From contig OZ005609.1 in NCBI GenBank assembly GCA_963930655.1, positions 9,344,501 to 9,408,500 of the forward strand: 64,000 nucleotides of DNA, written 5' to 3'. Position 1 is the stretch's first letter; each line of letters opens with the position of its first letter. This DNA comes from Myrica gale (lineage: Eukaryota > Streptophyta > Magnoliopsida > Fagales > Myricaceae). A program made the position numbers and the translations under genes. The notes under the pieces are model-generated. The model was not told the DNA's origin and ran no database searches. It saw only the letters and a program-made list of their open reading frames with translations. Below are positions 35,011-46,734 of this stretch, in pieces.

Positions 35011-35227
35011 ACTGTGACCAATTCTTAAAGTTGGCAAAAGGAGAAAAGAATTAAAATGTGCCATGAGATATTGAATATCAGATGTGAAGTATTAATTGCC
35101 AGCAAATTGTGGTCTTCAATCACTCCAGAGAGGATCTTAAGCGTACTTACAGGGTTTGATGTACGAGCCTTCAAACTTCCTACACAGAATGCAGTGTAAA
35201 ACTCATTTCTTTTTTTTTTTTCTTGGG

Positions 35228-35671
35228 TAAAGTACATAAACAGTCCCTGTGGTTTCACGTTTTGACAAATTGGTCCCTGTGGTTTCAACTTGAACACATT
35301 AGTCCCTGGGGTAAGCATCATGTAACAAAAAGGTCCTCCCGTTAGATTTTTGTCAACCCACTTAACGGTCAAAGCTATCGGGAGGATCTTTTTGTTACAT
35401 GATGCATACCTCAGGGACCAATTTGTCAAAATGTGATACCACATGGACTAATTTGTAGGTCCCTGTGGTATCACCTTTTGATAAATTGGTCCCTGAGGTA
35501 TGCATCATGTAACAAAAAGATCCTCCCGGAAGCTTTGACCGTTAAGTGGGTTGACGGAAGAACTGCATTGCAACAACTTGCTGACCACAGGGACTAACGC
35601 GTTCAACTTGAAACCACAAGGACTATTTTGTCAAAACGTGAAACCACATAGACTGTTTCAGTACTTTTCCC
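35228..35671. mobile_element. Foldback (near-palindromic) element
   Basis: The left end GGGTAAAGTACATAAACAGTC matches the reverse of the right end, GGGAAAAGTACTGAAACAGTC. The arms are inverted copies, with TGGTTTCACGTTTTGACAAA near both ends and ATGATGCATACCTCAGGGACC and its reverse near the middle. About 440 bp could fold into one long hairpin. Such 'stays-paired' MULE-like foldbacks are common in eudicots. The flanks share GTGTAAAACTCATTTC (35195 and 35691) and T-rich runs, so the host sequence next to it is duplicated. Confidence 0.7.
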
Positions 35672-36493
35672 TTTTTTTTCTTTGGCAAAGTGTAAAACTC
35701 ATTTCGATTATCTTTTCCACCAGCTTCTTTACTATTATATCTCTAATATGATTGAGATCAAGTTATGACTTAGTATTCAAAGAACATCTTTCGAGTCTCT
35801 GGTCTCCCGTCACCCATATCTCAAAGCTTAGAGAGCATGTTGGGAGCTAAGTGACTCATTTTTTCCCATACCCATTTTTTATTCGGTGCCCTCTATTCAG
35901 GCAATTATATTTTCTGTTTTCAACAAGAGAAAAAGAAACTATTTAGAACAATGACAATTGCATTCGGTCCTAAAACGGCACAGTTCTTATCACCAAACAG
36001 CAGCCTCTGGAAGGATAACGTTGACCACAGTACAGCAAGTTGGGAGAAAAATTTGATTAGAAACATAAGTTGGCAAGAAATTTCGGTCAAATTAAAGAAA
36101 GACGTGGACCAAATTGGTAGGTATACATAAATAGAGCGGACCACTAATTTTACCTTTTACCTAAAAATTACATCAGCATGACGATGATGATAACAAATGG
36201 AGACACCAAAGGGTGGACAACAACCGCATACAGACACATGCAACCCCCCACAAAAAAAAAAAATCTCCATTTGAATAAGAAATTTCAGAGGTAGCACCGA
36301 CGTCATATCCCAGGAGATAGTACAGAAAATACTCCAGAAAAACAGCAAAACTGATGTTGCAATAGTTGTTTCATTGTATAAAGAAGTAGCATTGCCAATA
36401 CAGACAATTAGATGCATCACCTATATACCTTGGCAGGAAATAGGAACGTAGATATACATTAATCAACCAGAAAGATCAATCACGTCACACACA

Positions 36494-36526
36494 TCAGAGA
36501 GAGAGAGAGACAGAGAGAGAGGGAGA
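36494..36526. repeat. GA microsatellite
   Basis: A run of AGAGAG with interruptions lies downstream of the hydroxyproline-rich-type gene (its 3' side). 35.7-36.5 kb otherwise shows no supported gene and may include that gene's 3' untranslated region. Confidence 0.7.
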
Positions 36527-36654
36527 GCAGGTTAGATTACGGGTTAGAGCATTCCATCTATCACAGATAACACCAAAACAACAGTGTATGACAAAATAAA
36601 CCTGCAAACTAATTCACATGGGAATCAACCGACGATCTGTTTTTGCAATGGTTC

Positions 36655-39600
36655 TTAGTCACGCCATGCAAAACCTCCTCTGCCTTCTCTTAAGCTTCTT
36701 CCTCTCCTATAGTCAATTTCCGCATCTGAGCAAGAGAAACCCATCTGGTACTTCCTGCTGCTTTTGGATAACTCCATCTTCGAAAATATGTCCTCTTCAT
36801 CAGTTAGAGTATCGTTACCAGGCGTACTGGATGCAGAGACATTTCCAGGTTGTCTGCGCGATTTGTTATCTGAGTCACAGATGAAAGCACATTATTGCAG
36901 GTACAGAAAGAAAACAGAGGAAGGGATCTTACAATAAGATGGAGCGTAGAAGCACAAGGCCAAAAACACCCTAGGAGAAAAGAGATCTACATGTCGTGCA
37001 AGTGCAATCAAAGGTTACAGACCATAGGCTGCCTCAATAAGGTCATCAAGCAAGGTAAGGCTCTCTTCATAACAAAGACTATCCTCCGACCCTCCTCTTT
37101 TCCTTTTTTGTTTTTTGTTTTTTGTTTTTTTAAAACTTCATGCAGCTTGAGTGAAAATGACGAGAAGGCAACAATGGAAAGCAAAAAAAAAAGTTTCATT
37201 TACTGTTACCCAACTAAATATTTTTACTTCCTCAAAAGCAACAAAATATGTGGGTGTTAGGAAGTGTGATCAAGTTTGTATCATTTATAGGGAAGGTGCA
37301 CAAAATGCTACAAATTACTTGCATGAAGCTTAACTGTTGAGAAATAAGGTCAGATAAACCAATAACAGCATAAAACAGGTATTCACATTTAAAACGTGAA
37401 TGATCCACTTGACTGCTAAGAAATCATATAATTGGAAGCTTACAACAGAATGAAATTGGTTGATATAAAAAGCGCTTCTGTTTCCAATGATTTCTTGACA
37501 ACCAATGGAGCGATAATTTAGTATCAAGCAGTGAAATTTCACCTTGATGGCCATTGCATAAAGCGAGCATATCACAGCCTACACCCTCATTAATGATATC
37601 TACTCCTGATTTGAAGCTTTTTTGAGAGAGCAATGTCTGTGTTTTCTGAGCTTTCAGTCCTTCTATCACGGATGCAGATTCAAAATTTTCTTCAATGGGT
37701 GGTTTAGTAGAAGTAAAAGGACTCATTGTAAATGAGTCATCCATTACATCAGAAATCTCCACATAGTGAGTGGTAGTGATAATTTCATCTGCACTGAACC
37801 CAAAGGATGCTCTGTACGCCTCTATTTCTTCCACATCTTGCTTGGGACTTCTATTGTGCCTGTTCTGATGTCCATTTCCACTAGAAGAGTAAACATCCGA
37901 ATCCTTGGACACACTTAACCTCCCACCAGTATGAGGAAATGGTGGATTATGATCCAGATAGAATTGAGCAAAAGTAGCAGGGCAGAAGAAATTAGAATCT
38001 TGAGACGCCATGGAGGCACCATTTGCATCATGCCCAAATAGCCTGCCGGAACCACTCCTTGGATATTTGCCATTTTGAGGGGAAATTGAAGGATCCCATT
38101 GCGAGGCAAACTCCCGCTCAGGAAAAGACGACGATAAACAGTCACCTGAGGTCCTTGAAATTGGCGATCTGAGAGTACTGGCTGGACTTCCAGGGTAAAG
38201 TGAATATGTAGCATGAAGATCATTCGCTGCAATGTAATCGGTCTTGTCAGTGCCTTTCAGATCCATGGAAGATGAGAGGAACTGAGCAAAAGGCACATCT
38301 GGAGATGAGGGAGTTGTAAGGTGAGCCAACTCTGGGGGGGGAGTAAGGGGAGCAGTAGATGGCTCAGTTGTAAAGGTTGAAAAAACAGGAGGAGAAACTA
38401 GCTGAGTCTCATGGGCATATGGCCCAGTGGCATACATTGTGGATGAAGGACCTCCTGGTGAGTTAGCAGATGGTGACAAGAAACAGCTGGGAGACTGAGC
38501 AGTTGAAGGCAGTGCAGAATTTGAGAAGGATGCTGGTGAAGAAGGCGGAGCAAGAAGAGATGGAGCTAGTGCGGTAGCTTGACTGGTCAACCCTGCTACT
38601 TGAGGACCATTTGTCTGGGCTGCTGCTACATTTCCCTCAGGAATTCGAGATGCAGGTACAATACGCTTTCCACCTTTCTGCGTGCCAAAACAAGATAATG
38701 CACCCAAACATCCTCCCCATCTCTTGCGCTGCCAATACAGTGAAGCATCACATCAAAATTGAAAAATACTTGGTCTTATGTGAGTTTCTGCCTGAATTTA
38801 GCTGATATTCGTACTATTTGACCGACGAAATAGTTCATATATGGCTTAAACTCGGCCTGTGTAACTTGATACATTTTTCATTTTGTATGTCAGACACCTC
38901 AGTGACCACGGTGTACCCCAACCGCCTCCAATCAAACATTTTTGAGTATTATGCTATACAGGAAATCTTTGGAAATATGAAAATTTGAAATGACAGAATA
39001 ATTTTCATTGACCTCAAAATAGTCAAAAGTAAACTGATACAACAATTAGCAGCTTAAGAAAAAGAACCCAATCTAAGAAGAAGAGGAAGAAGAAAAGTTC
39101 ATTTTTTTTATAACGTGGAAATCCCCCAAAGCCGGACCCGTTTGGTCCAACCCTGAAGTACAAACCACGGCCCACTGGACCGACCCCACAACCCAGGGAG
39201 CAGATAAGTCAAGAACTCACTCAGCAACAGGAAAATTCATCCCACCCTTGAGACTTGAACTTGGTACGTCGAGCCCCAAGGAGGATGTCCCTCCTAACCA
39301 GTATAATTAGCAGTATAATAGTTGATAATGACTAGAAAACCTCATTATGTGTCAACAATTCAGTTGCTCAAAAAAAATCAGTCTGCTGTATTTTGACCCT
39401 TTTGAAGATGAAAGGTTCCGAGTACAATTTGGAGATCGAATTCGAAGAAAAGCCAAAACTACTATTGACGTTGACAACTAAGTAAATTTGTTATTTTTTA
39501 AAAACAAAAAACACAAGTTTATGTAGGATGAAGAAATATCTTGACTCTTTTGAGTACAACTTCGGGCAATACCCAAGAAGAGTTTCCATCAGATCTGGCA

Positions 39601-40016
39601 GCCAATCTGAGAATCTGATGCATTCATCGTATTGTAAGCCAAAATGAGCAAAGCTAAAGCCTGTCAATGTATAATCCTTGGCCTGAAAGTCTATGGGTAA
39701 CTAGTACATTTTCATTTCACTAGTTCTAGTAAAATTAAAGTACTACGCCAGCAATTCAGTGGAATTAGAGTGATTTTCTGCGTAGTTAATCAAATTGGTG
39801 CCACCCCAGATCTGAGCTAGAGCATGCGGATTCATAAACAAAATGGAAAATGCTTGGAATTGTGCTCAAAGCAACCCAGATCTGACACCAAATCAAAGTC
39901 CCGAAGGGTCAAACACTTAAAAAAACAAACAAGGAACAATAACTAGAATAAGAGAGAAATCCAGAGTGAGGCATTACCCGTTCCTGCTGAGGGAATCTAT
40001 TCTGCTCCGAACCCAT
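36655..40016 (-). CDS. Hydroxyproline-rich glycoprotein family protein (At1g63720 group)
   Basis: Three exons: 39978-40016, 37543-38728 and 36655-36869, with GT-AG borders and consistent phases (39 + 1186 + 215 nt), giving 479 aa. The N-terminus reads MGSEQNRFPQQER joined to RKRWGGCLGALSCFGTQKGG, followed by KRIVPASRIPEGN. A Pro/Ser-rich middle includes LLAPPSSPASFSNSALPSTA, SPGGPSSTMYATGPYAHETQ and FTTEPSTAPLTPPPELAHLT. A conserved block IEAYRASFGFSADEIITTTH precedes the C-terminus SCSDAEIDYRRGRSLREGRG. This order matches the plant 'hydroxyproline-rich glycoprotein' proteins. There is no signal peptide, so despite the name an extracellular role is doubtful; the molecular function is not known. 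The reading frame running past 37543 to 37424 is intron. Confidence 0.92.
39108..39303 (-). mobile_element. tRNA-derived SINE in intron 1 of the hydroxyproline-rich-type gene
   Basis: In minus orientation it begins GGTTAGGAGGGACATCCTCC and has a pol III B-box-like CAAGTTCAAGTCTCAAGG. It ends TTTCCACGTTATAAAAAAAA, an A-tail. The layout and A/B-box spacing are those of plant tRNA-related SINEs. No clear target duplication was found. It is in the same orientation as its host gene. Confidence 0.7.
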
Positions 40017-40187
40017 ATGTTGTATATATACGTATAGCAGTGAGTGAGCTTTCCTCTTCTTCTTCTTCGGTCGATAGTTAGTAGTGGGTTTGATATGTTT
40101 CTGTTGTTAGTTTGGGTCCAGTGACTAACATCAGAAAACCATTCTCACACATTCCTTAACCAGAAGCTGACACCATTTAGATTTTGC

Positions 40188-40631
40188 TCTCAAGACAGAG
40201 AAAGAGAAAGAGAAAGAGAAAGGAAGAGAGAAAAAGAAAAGAAAGAGGGAGAGAAAATATGGATCAAAATATATATTTACATATGACAGTACCACTCATA
40301 AAGAAAGAAAATGATGCGGACTTAATTACTTAATTAGTCCTAATTACAGGACAAGGAAAGACAAAAGCGAAAAAAGATTCAAGCGATAGGCTTAGAAAAG
40401 AGAGAGAGAGAGAGAGAGGGGGGGGGGAAAAGGAAAAAATAATCAGAATAACAAAAACAAAGCGAACGCGTGATAGCCCTAGTGTTTAGAAAGAGACTCT
40501 TCCTTTTGTTAGAAAGAGACTAAGAGAGAGAGAGAGAGAGGGAAAAATAATCAGAATAACAAAAACAAAGCGAACGCTTGATAGCCCTAGTGTTTAGAAA
40601 GAGACTCTTCCTTTTGTTAGAAAGAGACTAG
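40188..40631. repeat. GA-rich microsatellites and a 108-bp tandem duplication
   Basis: Purine runs (AAAGAG and AGAGAG) at 40195-40255, 40400-40425 and 40520-40540 lie upstream of the minus-strand gene. A segment beginning AATCAGAATAACAAAAACAA at 40441 recurs at 40549 with one visible change (GCGTGATAG versus GCTTGATAG), a recent 108-bp duplication that includes the GA run. Confidence 0.8.
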
Positions 40632-40739
40632 TCTTCGATACACTGCCCACACACATATATATGGATGTTATTTTCTGGCTTTTCGATTTAAATTTTAAAT
40701 TTATTTACTCTTATTTTACTTTTTTTTAGATCAATGGGA

Positions 40740-41320
40740 TGTTTGTGAAATTATTGTTGATGAACCATGAAATACTCGACCCGACCAGACCACTTAGGTT
40801 CGGGTCCATTACCCGGTTGGTTTGTCCCGACTATCCGACCTTGCATAGGAGTATTCGATCTCACATAGAAGTCTAGCCACCCGATGACTACTCATGACAA
40901 TTCGAATGACCGGCGGCACTCTACTAATACAACTCTACAATAGGACTCCAGGTAAGATAAGGATCTAAAGACTCCAGGTAAGATAAAGAGTCCCGAAGCT
41001 CATACATTTAGACTCTCTTTGAGACTCTACCACCTCCTTATATAAATAGTCAGGTATTCTCCTTCATATGCTGAATTCTCACACGATGATGCATAATTTC
41101 AGTGCTAAAGTCTTACTTATCTGATACTTCTTCTTCATATCTAACTTGGCCGTCAGAGTCTCCGGACTCGAGACCACCACTTTGGTGATTCATGCAGTTT
41201 CACTTGGCCTTCGAGTATTGTGGTAATTCTTGACATTATCAAACTTCTGAGCACTGTATTGATTTCTTGATATCATCAGGCTTCCAAGCACTGTGGTGAT
41301 TTCTTAACATCATCAATTGT
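40740..41320. mobile_element. Probable LTR fragment of an LTR retrotransposon (fossil)
   Basis: The block has a TATA-like TTATATAAATAG at about 41038-41049, followed by a leader-like region with CTTGGCCGTCAGAGTCTCCG and repeated ACTTGGCC/GTGGTGATTTCTT phrases, an organisation typical of Ty3-type LTRs around the transcription start. No internal protein region is attached, so it is a solo or partial LTR and broken. Family and ends are uncertain. Confidence 0.4.
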
Positions 41321-41329
41321 ATTTACTGA

Positions 41330-42406
41330 GTCGGGGGAAGAAAATGAAATTAGTATGTGACATTATTTATGGGCAGTAAAGGAGAGGGGTTAGAAAAAAA
41401 TAGGAAAAAAAGGGGCATTACATTTTTTTCCCTAAATGGCATTACATTAAAGTTAGAGCTTTTAAGGAGGTGGTGGTGGTGGTGGTCCGGCTGTGGGACC
41501 GGCTGATTGCTGAAAGATGAAAATATGAAAGACGAGATGATGCTCCTTTCCACGTTCTTCTTGACCATTTCCCATTTCACTTGACAAAATTAGTCGCACA
41601 TTCTTAAAAAGGACATTTACCCAAAAAACTTAAAAGAGTGCTTCTCAACATCCAAAATGCTTGAGGATTAATGAGAAAGAAAAAATTTCACATATAATAA
41701 AAGACTTTTTTTTCGTTTTTTTTTTGTAATAAAGAAAATCATTTACGGAAAATTAATTTTTTTTAGTATTAAGAGAAATTTTAGAACACAGAGATTATTC
41801 ATTGCTCGAAATCGAACATTGAACCACGTAATTAATGTATATAGTTCCAAATCCATTTTAAGCATTAGGCCACCCGAAATGGATATCTCCATTCCATCAC
41901 AGTAAAGATGATGTTTTATTTATCAAAATTATTATGTTATTCGATTATTCGACCTCAGTCAAACAGCCTCGGGTTTGTTTTTTTCAGGCTGTGTGCTTGA
42001 CTGCTTTCAAGAGTTTCGTGGAGGAAAAAATTGTTTCTTTTTCCCCTTTTGTATCGGTGGCCGGTGGGTCAGACCTCGTGCATGAAGATGAGCTTTTTGG
42101 TGTTTATTTGTAACAGAAACAAAGACATGATGTAAAAGAAGGAAAGAAAAAGCGCTTTTACACTTAGCTCCCCGAATTTTCCTTTTATTTCAAACTGTCC
42201 CGATTTTTTTGGTTAAGACACAGGCCAATTTTTATTTGTTTTTTTTATGTTGGCTTCCATAATGTATCACGATATAGTATTTCTTGATGTGATTTTGGAG
42301 ATTAGATACAGTCTTGATAATACAGTGAAAAAGAAACAGTGGAGGCGATACAATGTATAATTTGTCTTTCCTCAATTTGTGTTTACACAAAATCCTTTCT
42401 CGTACA
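41330..42406. other. Intergenic, no supported gene
   Basis: Nothing recognisable beyond AT-rich sequence, a GGT microsatellite at about 41468-41485 and T-runs near 41705-41765. The left part of the hAT target, TTTACACAAAATCCTTTCTC, lies at 42382-42401. Confidence 0.4.
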
Positions 42407-42639
42407 TCAATAGCTAGGGTTGTTCACATGTCGGGTCGGGTACGGTTGGATCCGTGCGGGTCAGTTTTCTATTATCCCATCCGACCTAAAAACCCGATCC
42501 GCATAACTGTTTATTTGACCCGCTTGAACCCGATCCGTATGGATCGGGTCGGGTTTTTTTTTGCTTTCGCCTTCCACTTCTATATTGTACCCATTTACTG
42601 ATTGCGGGGAGGCAACTAGTCTCAGTAATGAAATTGAAA

Positions 42640-42756
42640 ATTTGATGATGAAACTGGCATGATATCTAGACTCCAACATCCAAATCTTGTGAAGTTGTAC
42701 GGAAGTTGCGTGGAAGGAAACCAGTTATTGCTAGTTTATGAATACACGGAAAATAT
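42640..42756 (+). pseudogene. Captured LRR receptor-like kinase fragment (LRR-VIII type)
   Basis: One frame reads [20 protein letters not shown] followed by [13 protein letters not shown], the kinase N-lobe segment around the gatekeeper of LRR-VIII-2 receptor-like kinases (usual form '[31 protein letters not shown]'). The match stops after TEN, where the sequence turns AT-rich. Only about 36 residues are present, with no catalytic loop, so it cannot be a working kinase. Confidence 0.75.
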
Positions 42757-42913
42757 ATATGAATACATAACATGCAGTCAATCCTAAGAGGCACCGAAAA
42801 TGTGATCTTGCTTTTATTTTAAACAGGGAAGGACACAATGTCATTACACCATAAGAGATAGGTGGCCAATACACCATAAGAGGAATATGTTTCAGGTGTT
42901 AAGGAAGAGTTAC

Positions 42914-43066
42914 CAATCTCTCTTGCTCTGATGATCGACCTGTGAAGTAGCTCTTCGTTATTCTCTTAATGACAACATTTGTTCCTCTCCATTTTCCATG
43001 GTACACAGTCCCAAAGGTACCAGACCCCAGTTCTCTTAGCTCTTCAAGATATTCACTCTTTATAAT
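42914..43066 (-). pseudogene. Captured exon of a Raf-like MAPKKK (PB1-domain group)
   Basis: Exactly 51 codons, from [20 protein letters not shown] through [20 protein letters not shown] to [11 protein letters not shown], with no stop. It contains the Gly-rich loop ([11 protein letters not shown]) and the ATP-binding Lys (VVIK). It is bordered by TATAG as acceptor and GTAACTC as donor, so the exon was copied with its introns at the DNA level. The family form has Asp in 'GTDVAIKRI', here Asn. No other exon of the gene lies nearby. Confidence 0.85.
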
Positions 43067-43139
43067 CTATAAAAGGTATCCAGAAGAAAGAATAACCAAA
43101 GAGTTGCAGGACAGAGTTTAAGGTAGTGAAAAAAAAGTA

Positions 43140-45335
43140 GGTCAAGCAATCTCAGACTAACAGAGATACAATGTCAGGCATGTTGCAAGCATGCCAATGT
43201 AGGCATTAAGTTCTATGTATCCCGACAGAAGATGCAAAAAAGCAACTAAATGACAGGGGAAGCAAATGCTATAACAAAGTTGAAACAATTGAAGCCCATA
43301 AGAAAATCCAAAATCTCTATACCATTCATGCATCAAAGTACTTTTTTCAGTTTATAACACGTATTAGCAGTTTGAGTTATGAATATTACATTTAGAGTGA
43401 CTTAACAAAAAGAAAATTACCGACACCAAACTTGAGGTTTATAAAAATGTTAAATTGAGTTTCGAAGTTAAAATAAATGTATGATTCGTGATTGGCCCAT
43501 GAAACCCACCAAAAAAAGGCGCAACTGCTGTTGGAAGCCTATATATTATATAATTACAAAAGACACCGTATACAGAAGCAGACCATTTCTGTGTTTGTTG
43601 CCGCTTTGCATAAAAAAACATGGTCAGCGACTTCATGTTGTTTTAAATTGGCTTCATTTGGGGCACAATTTTGGTCCCCAATAGCACAATTAGCAAGCGT
43701 CATCACTTCAAATACACTGTCTAACTCTTACCAAACCTTTCAATTCTTCTTCAATTCAAACTCCATTTGTTTGCAAAATCCAAAATCTTCGGAATTGAAG
43801 GGCTTCCAAACTTCCATTAATTACAAAATTTCAAATCTTCTAAAGCCCTTTTAAACTCCCTTTAATTACAAGATTCTAAGTCTTCAGAAGCCAATTCAAG
43901 CTCTGTTTGATTTCAATAGAAGCAAAATTCCAAAAGAATCAATGGGCAGTTCAAACCATTTCAAACTCCCTTTACTTTCAATATGATAGAGATAGATGAG
44001 GAATATTTTTATTCTTATTGAATTTGTAAAACTTATAAACATGATAAAGATAGAGAGTCTAACAACCTTCTTATATTCTCGAACATATTATCAAACACCT
44101 AATATACTCAACAATTCTAGAAACAAAACAAGCACAATTTATTATACCCAATCTACCAAATATTACAGTAGCACTAAAATCACATAACAACATATATTTT
44201 TTTTTCCCTGAATAATGCCGTTAGGCTTGCATTTCAATAGTTAAACCATACAAGGGAAAAACCTAAATAAGGCTTAACTAAAGCCAGATTGTAAATAAAA
44301 ACTAGCATGATCCTAAAAAGGATCAAGAAAACCACTATATGCTCTATGCTAGGCAGAAGGTGCGGATGACCGATAACAGCATTTAGCCACAGAAATCTAA
44401 AGGGCTAGTAATGGGTGTGCAAACAACCTGGAAAAGATCCAAGGGACCCGTAAAGATCCAAGGGACCGGATAAGCCCACCGAGGGGCGGATAAGCCCACA
44501 AAGGGCGGAAAAGCCCATTGAGGAGCCGGAACAACCCAACAAAGGAGCTAGAAACAACCAAATAAGAACAAAAGAAAGGCCTAAACAATGGCTGAAACAA
44601 AACAAAACAGAAAAACAAGCCAAAGGGCGACAGCTCGGTGGGAGGCACAAAGCAACCGCTGCGCGTCAGAACCACACGCCGCCGGAAATCGGCGACGAGG
44701 GAGCATCGAGGAGATGCAGACTAGGAAGATCTTGCTAAGTGGATGTCACACGGCCAGACAAGAGGCAGAAGAGATTTAGGGTTCGGAAGGAATAAGGTGA
44801 AGAATGTCGAGAATGGTCGAGAATGTCGGGTGACTAAAAGGCTTAATTGGGCAAGAGTGGTGACTGGGCTGAAGAAGGGCGGGTTGGGCTTAGTGGGCTA
44901 CTTATTCACTTGGCCCATTTCAATAGAAATTACGTGTCATTTCAGTAGCTATTTCCTTACGTGTATTTTCCATTCAATTAGTTTGTTACGCATGTGGAGG
45001 GAAAGGGTATGTAAGAAGCACGGATTCCGGATTCCTTCTAGAGGTTTTTCACCGAAGAATCTAGATTGAACTTTCTCTCTTCTTCTTGCTTTCTCTCTAC
45101 TTCTATGGTGGCTAGCCAAACCTCAAATTTGGCTTAGTTATCAATGAAATTCCTTTGATTCGGTCTTCTGTTCTAGTTACAATAAAAAATCCAACCAAAA
45201 TACATTACAATATCAGAGAGTTGTTACAGTGGATTGCTAAGTAGAGTAATGTTGGATAGCTCGGAAGGAGAAATCAAATCTAGAGGCAATCTTGAGAAGG
45301 ACTTGTAAATTTGTAATGGCTAATCTATTTTGAAA
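43140..45335. other. Interior of the hAT element without recognisable genes
   Basis: 43.7-43.95 kb has loosely repeated 'TTCAAATC/CCAAACTTCC' phrases. 44.2-44.9 kb has GC-richer sequence with repeated GGATAAGCCCA-type motifs and follows a T-run, so it could be another reversed retroelement 3' end. No conserved protein was seen in any frame. Confidence 0.35.
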
Positions 45336-45341
45336 ATGAAT

Positions 45342-45610
45342 AAACCCCAAGGGGTTGGCCTGAGTGGTGAAGGCTTGGGGCCTAGGGGTTTGCTCCCCCT
45401 GAGGTCCCAAGTTCGAATCCTCTCAGGTGCAAACAACTCCTTGGGACCACTCCCTCAGCGAAGCTGGACTTAATTGGCATGTGTGGTTTGAGAGGGTTGC
45501 ACGGCCTGGGGTTTTCTGTGGCGTTAAGCCCACCTCGTGCGTATACTGGGCCAGGTTCGTCCGAGCTCGGTGCACGTGGTTGGGTGCCCGGATTTCCCTC
45601 GTCACCCAAA
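45342..45610 (+). mobile_element. tRNA-derived SINE (Au-like) nested in the hAT element
   Basis: A 269-bp insert with a pol III A-box-like GGCCTGAGTGGTGAAGG and a B-box AAGTTCGAATCC about 45 bp later. It ends in a short A-run after CCCTCGTCACCC. It is flanked by AAAATGAAT at 45333-45341 and 45611-45619, a 9-bp target duplication. It has no coding capacity and would need a LINE's reverse transcriptase. Confidence 0.85.
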
Positions 45611-46657
45611 AAAATGAATCTTTGGGGATGAGAAAGGCTTTCTTGGTTTCACATATTTCTCCCTAGGATGCATTTAAAGGGCGTTCTTGCTTTCACATAT
45701 CTCCCATGTAGTATTCTTATCAACTACCTCATTTGTCTTGAGTTCGGTAATATCAAGAATCTGAGTAACCTTGAAAGAATCTGTCATATCTGAGTAATCT
45801 TGAAACCAAAAATCAAGATGTTGGTGTCTGTCAATGTTAAGCAGTGCATTCAACAGTTAATAGATATAGCAGTAGAACAATGACAACAGTTTTGAGTACA
45901 GAATGAAACCCATAGATGACAACAGTGATACCCAATAAGCAACAATTCGAGAAGAGTATAAAAAGGTTGATAGATTTAGCAGTCGTACTCATTTCGCGAA
46001 GAAGGAAAGCAGAGGAATCATCATCAGCATCAGCTAAAGCAATTTGTTCTTCTCACCCTCTTCGAGTATGAATCTCCCTTATCATTCTTTCTGAAAGTGG
46101 GATACCCAGAGATCCTTTATCATCCACAGTGAATCTCCCTTGGGTCGGAGCTAGATTTGAGAGAGGACTAATCGGAAAGAGAAGAAGAAGAGGGGTAGAC
46201 TCAACAATCGGGCTGAAGGAGGCAGTGAGGCACGACCGAATGAGGAGAAGGAGAATGACCTTATTGCTTAGGGTTCTCCAAAAAGCGTTTAGGAAATGGC
46301 GAGTCAAATCGGTTTCGAGGCCCGACCGAATATAGGTGGGTTCTAATATTCTAGACCTGCCGCCATTCGGCCTGTGTATAGACCGACCCGATTCGGGTTG
46401 GGTCGGGCACATCATGTACAGCCCTATCAATAGCTGATGTCTTTACACATAATCCTTTCTCATACATCAATAGCCAATGGGATGGTCAAAGTGTGTTTCA
46501 TAGAAGAAATGACAACTTTAACTTGGTTAGATATGTATGAGCTGAAATTCAATAAGTATAAATTATAAATGATTTTTGACATAACAGTTACAGACCGATA
46601 CCTATATCACATGAGCAGTGCTCATCTTGAACTAAGAAACCGGTCTTTGAGCCAGCC

Positions 46658-46722
46658 TGCATACATCCATGGGGTTTAAACCAAACACAACATACATCCA
46701 TGGGGTTTAAACCAAACACAAT
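46658..46722. repeat. Tandem duplication, two units of about 31 bp
   Basis: CATACATCCATGGGGTTTAA plus ACCAAACACAA occurs twice in a row without visible differences. Confidence 0.9.
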
Positions 46723-46734
46723 TTTATTTTAAGG

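Larger units (their letters stand above)
42415..46426. mobile_element. hAT transposon carrying host kinase fragments (Pack-hAT-like)
   Basis: The element begins TAGGGTTGTTCACATG and ends, read in reverse, TAGGGCTGTACATGATG. It is flanked by the identical 8-bp sequence TCAATAGC (42407-42414 and 46427-46434), as expected for hAT. Subterminal repeats of TCGGGTCGGG and CCGACCCGA lie inside both ends. No transposase is visible in its 4012 bp. Instead it carries a receptor-kinase fragment (42640-42756), an exact exon of a Raf-like kinase (42914-43066) and a nested SINE (45342-45610). It inserted into one unit of a short tandem repeat: TTTACACA.AATCCTTTCTC.TACATCAATAGC occurs just left of the element and again at about 46442-46474. 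Confidence 0.85.

Noticed and set aside
37424-37542. Continuation of the hydroxyproline-rich-type reading frame to 37424.
   Set aside because: A donor at 37541-37542 joins in phase to the exon at 36655-36869, which encodes the conserved family C-terminus.
44397-44675. Overlapping minus-strand frames rich in Phe/Leu/Pro.
   Set aside because: Produced by a repeated GGATAAGCCCA-type motif; no conserved protein.
45342-45610. Possible tRNA gene around the A- and B-box motifs.
   Set aside because: No cloverleaf can be drawn by eye, and the A-tail with flanking duplication shows it is a SINE.
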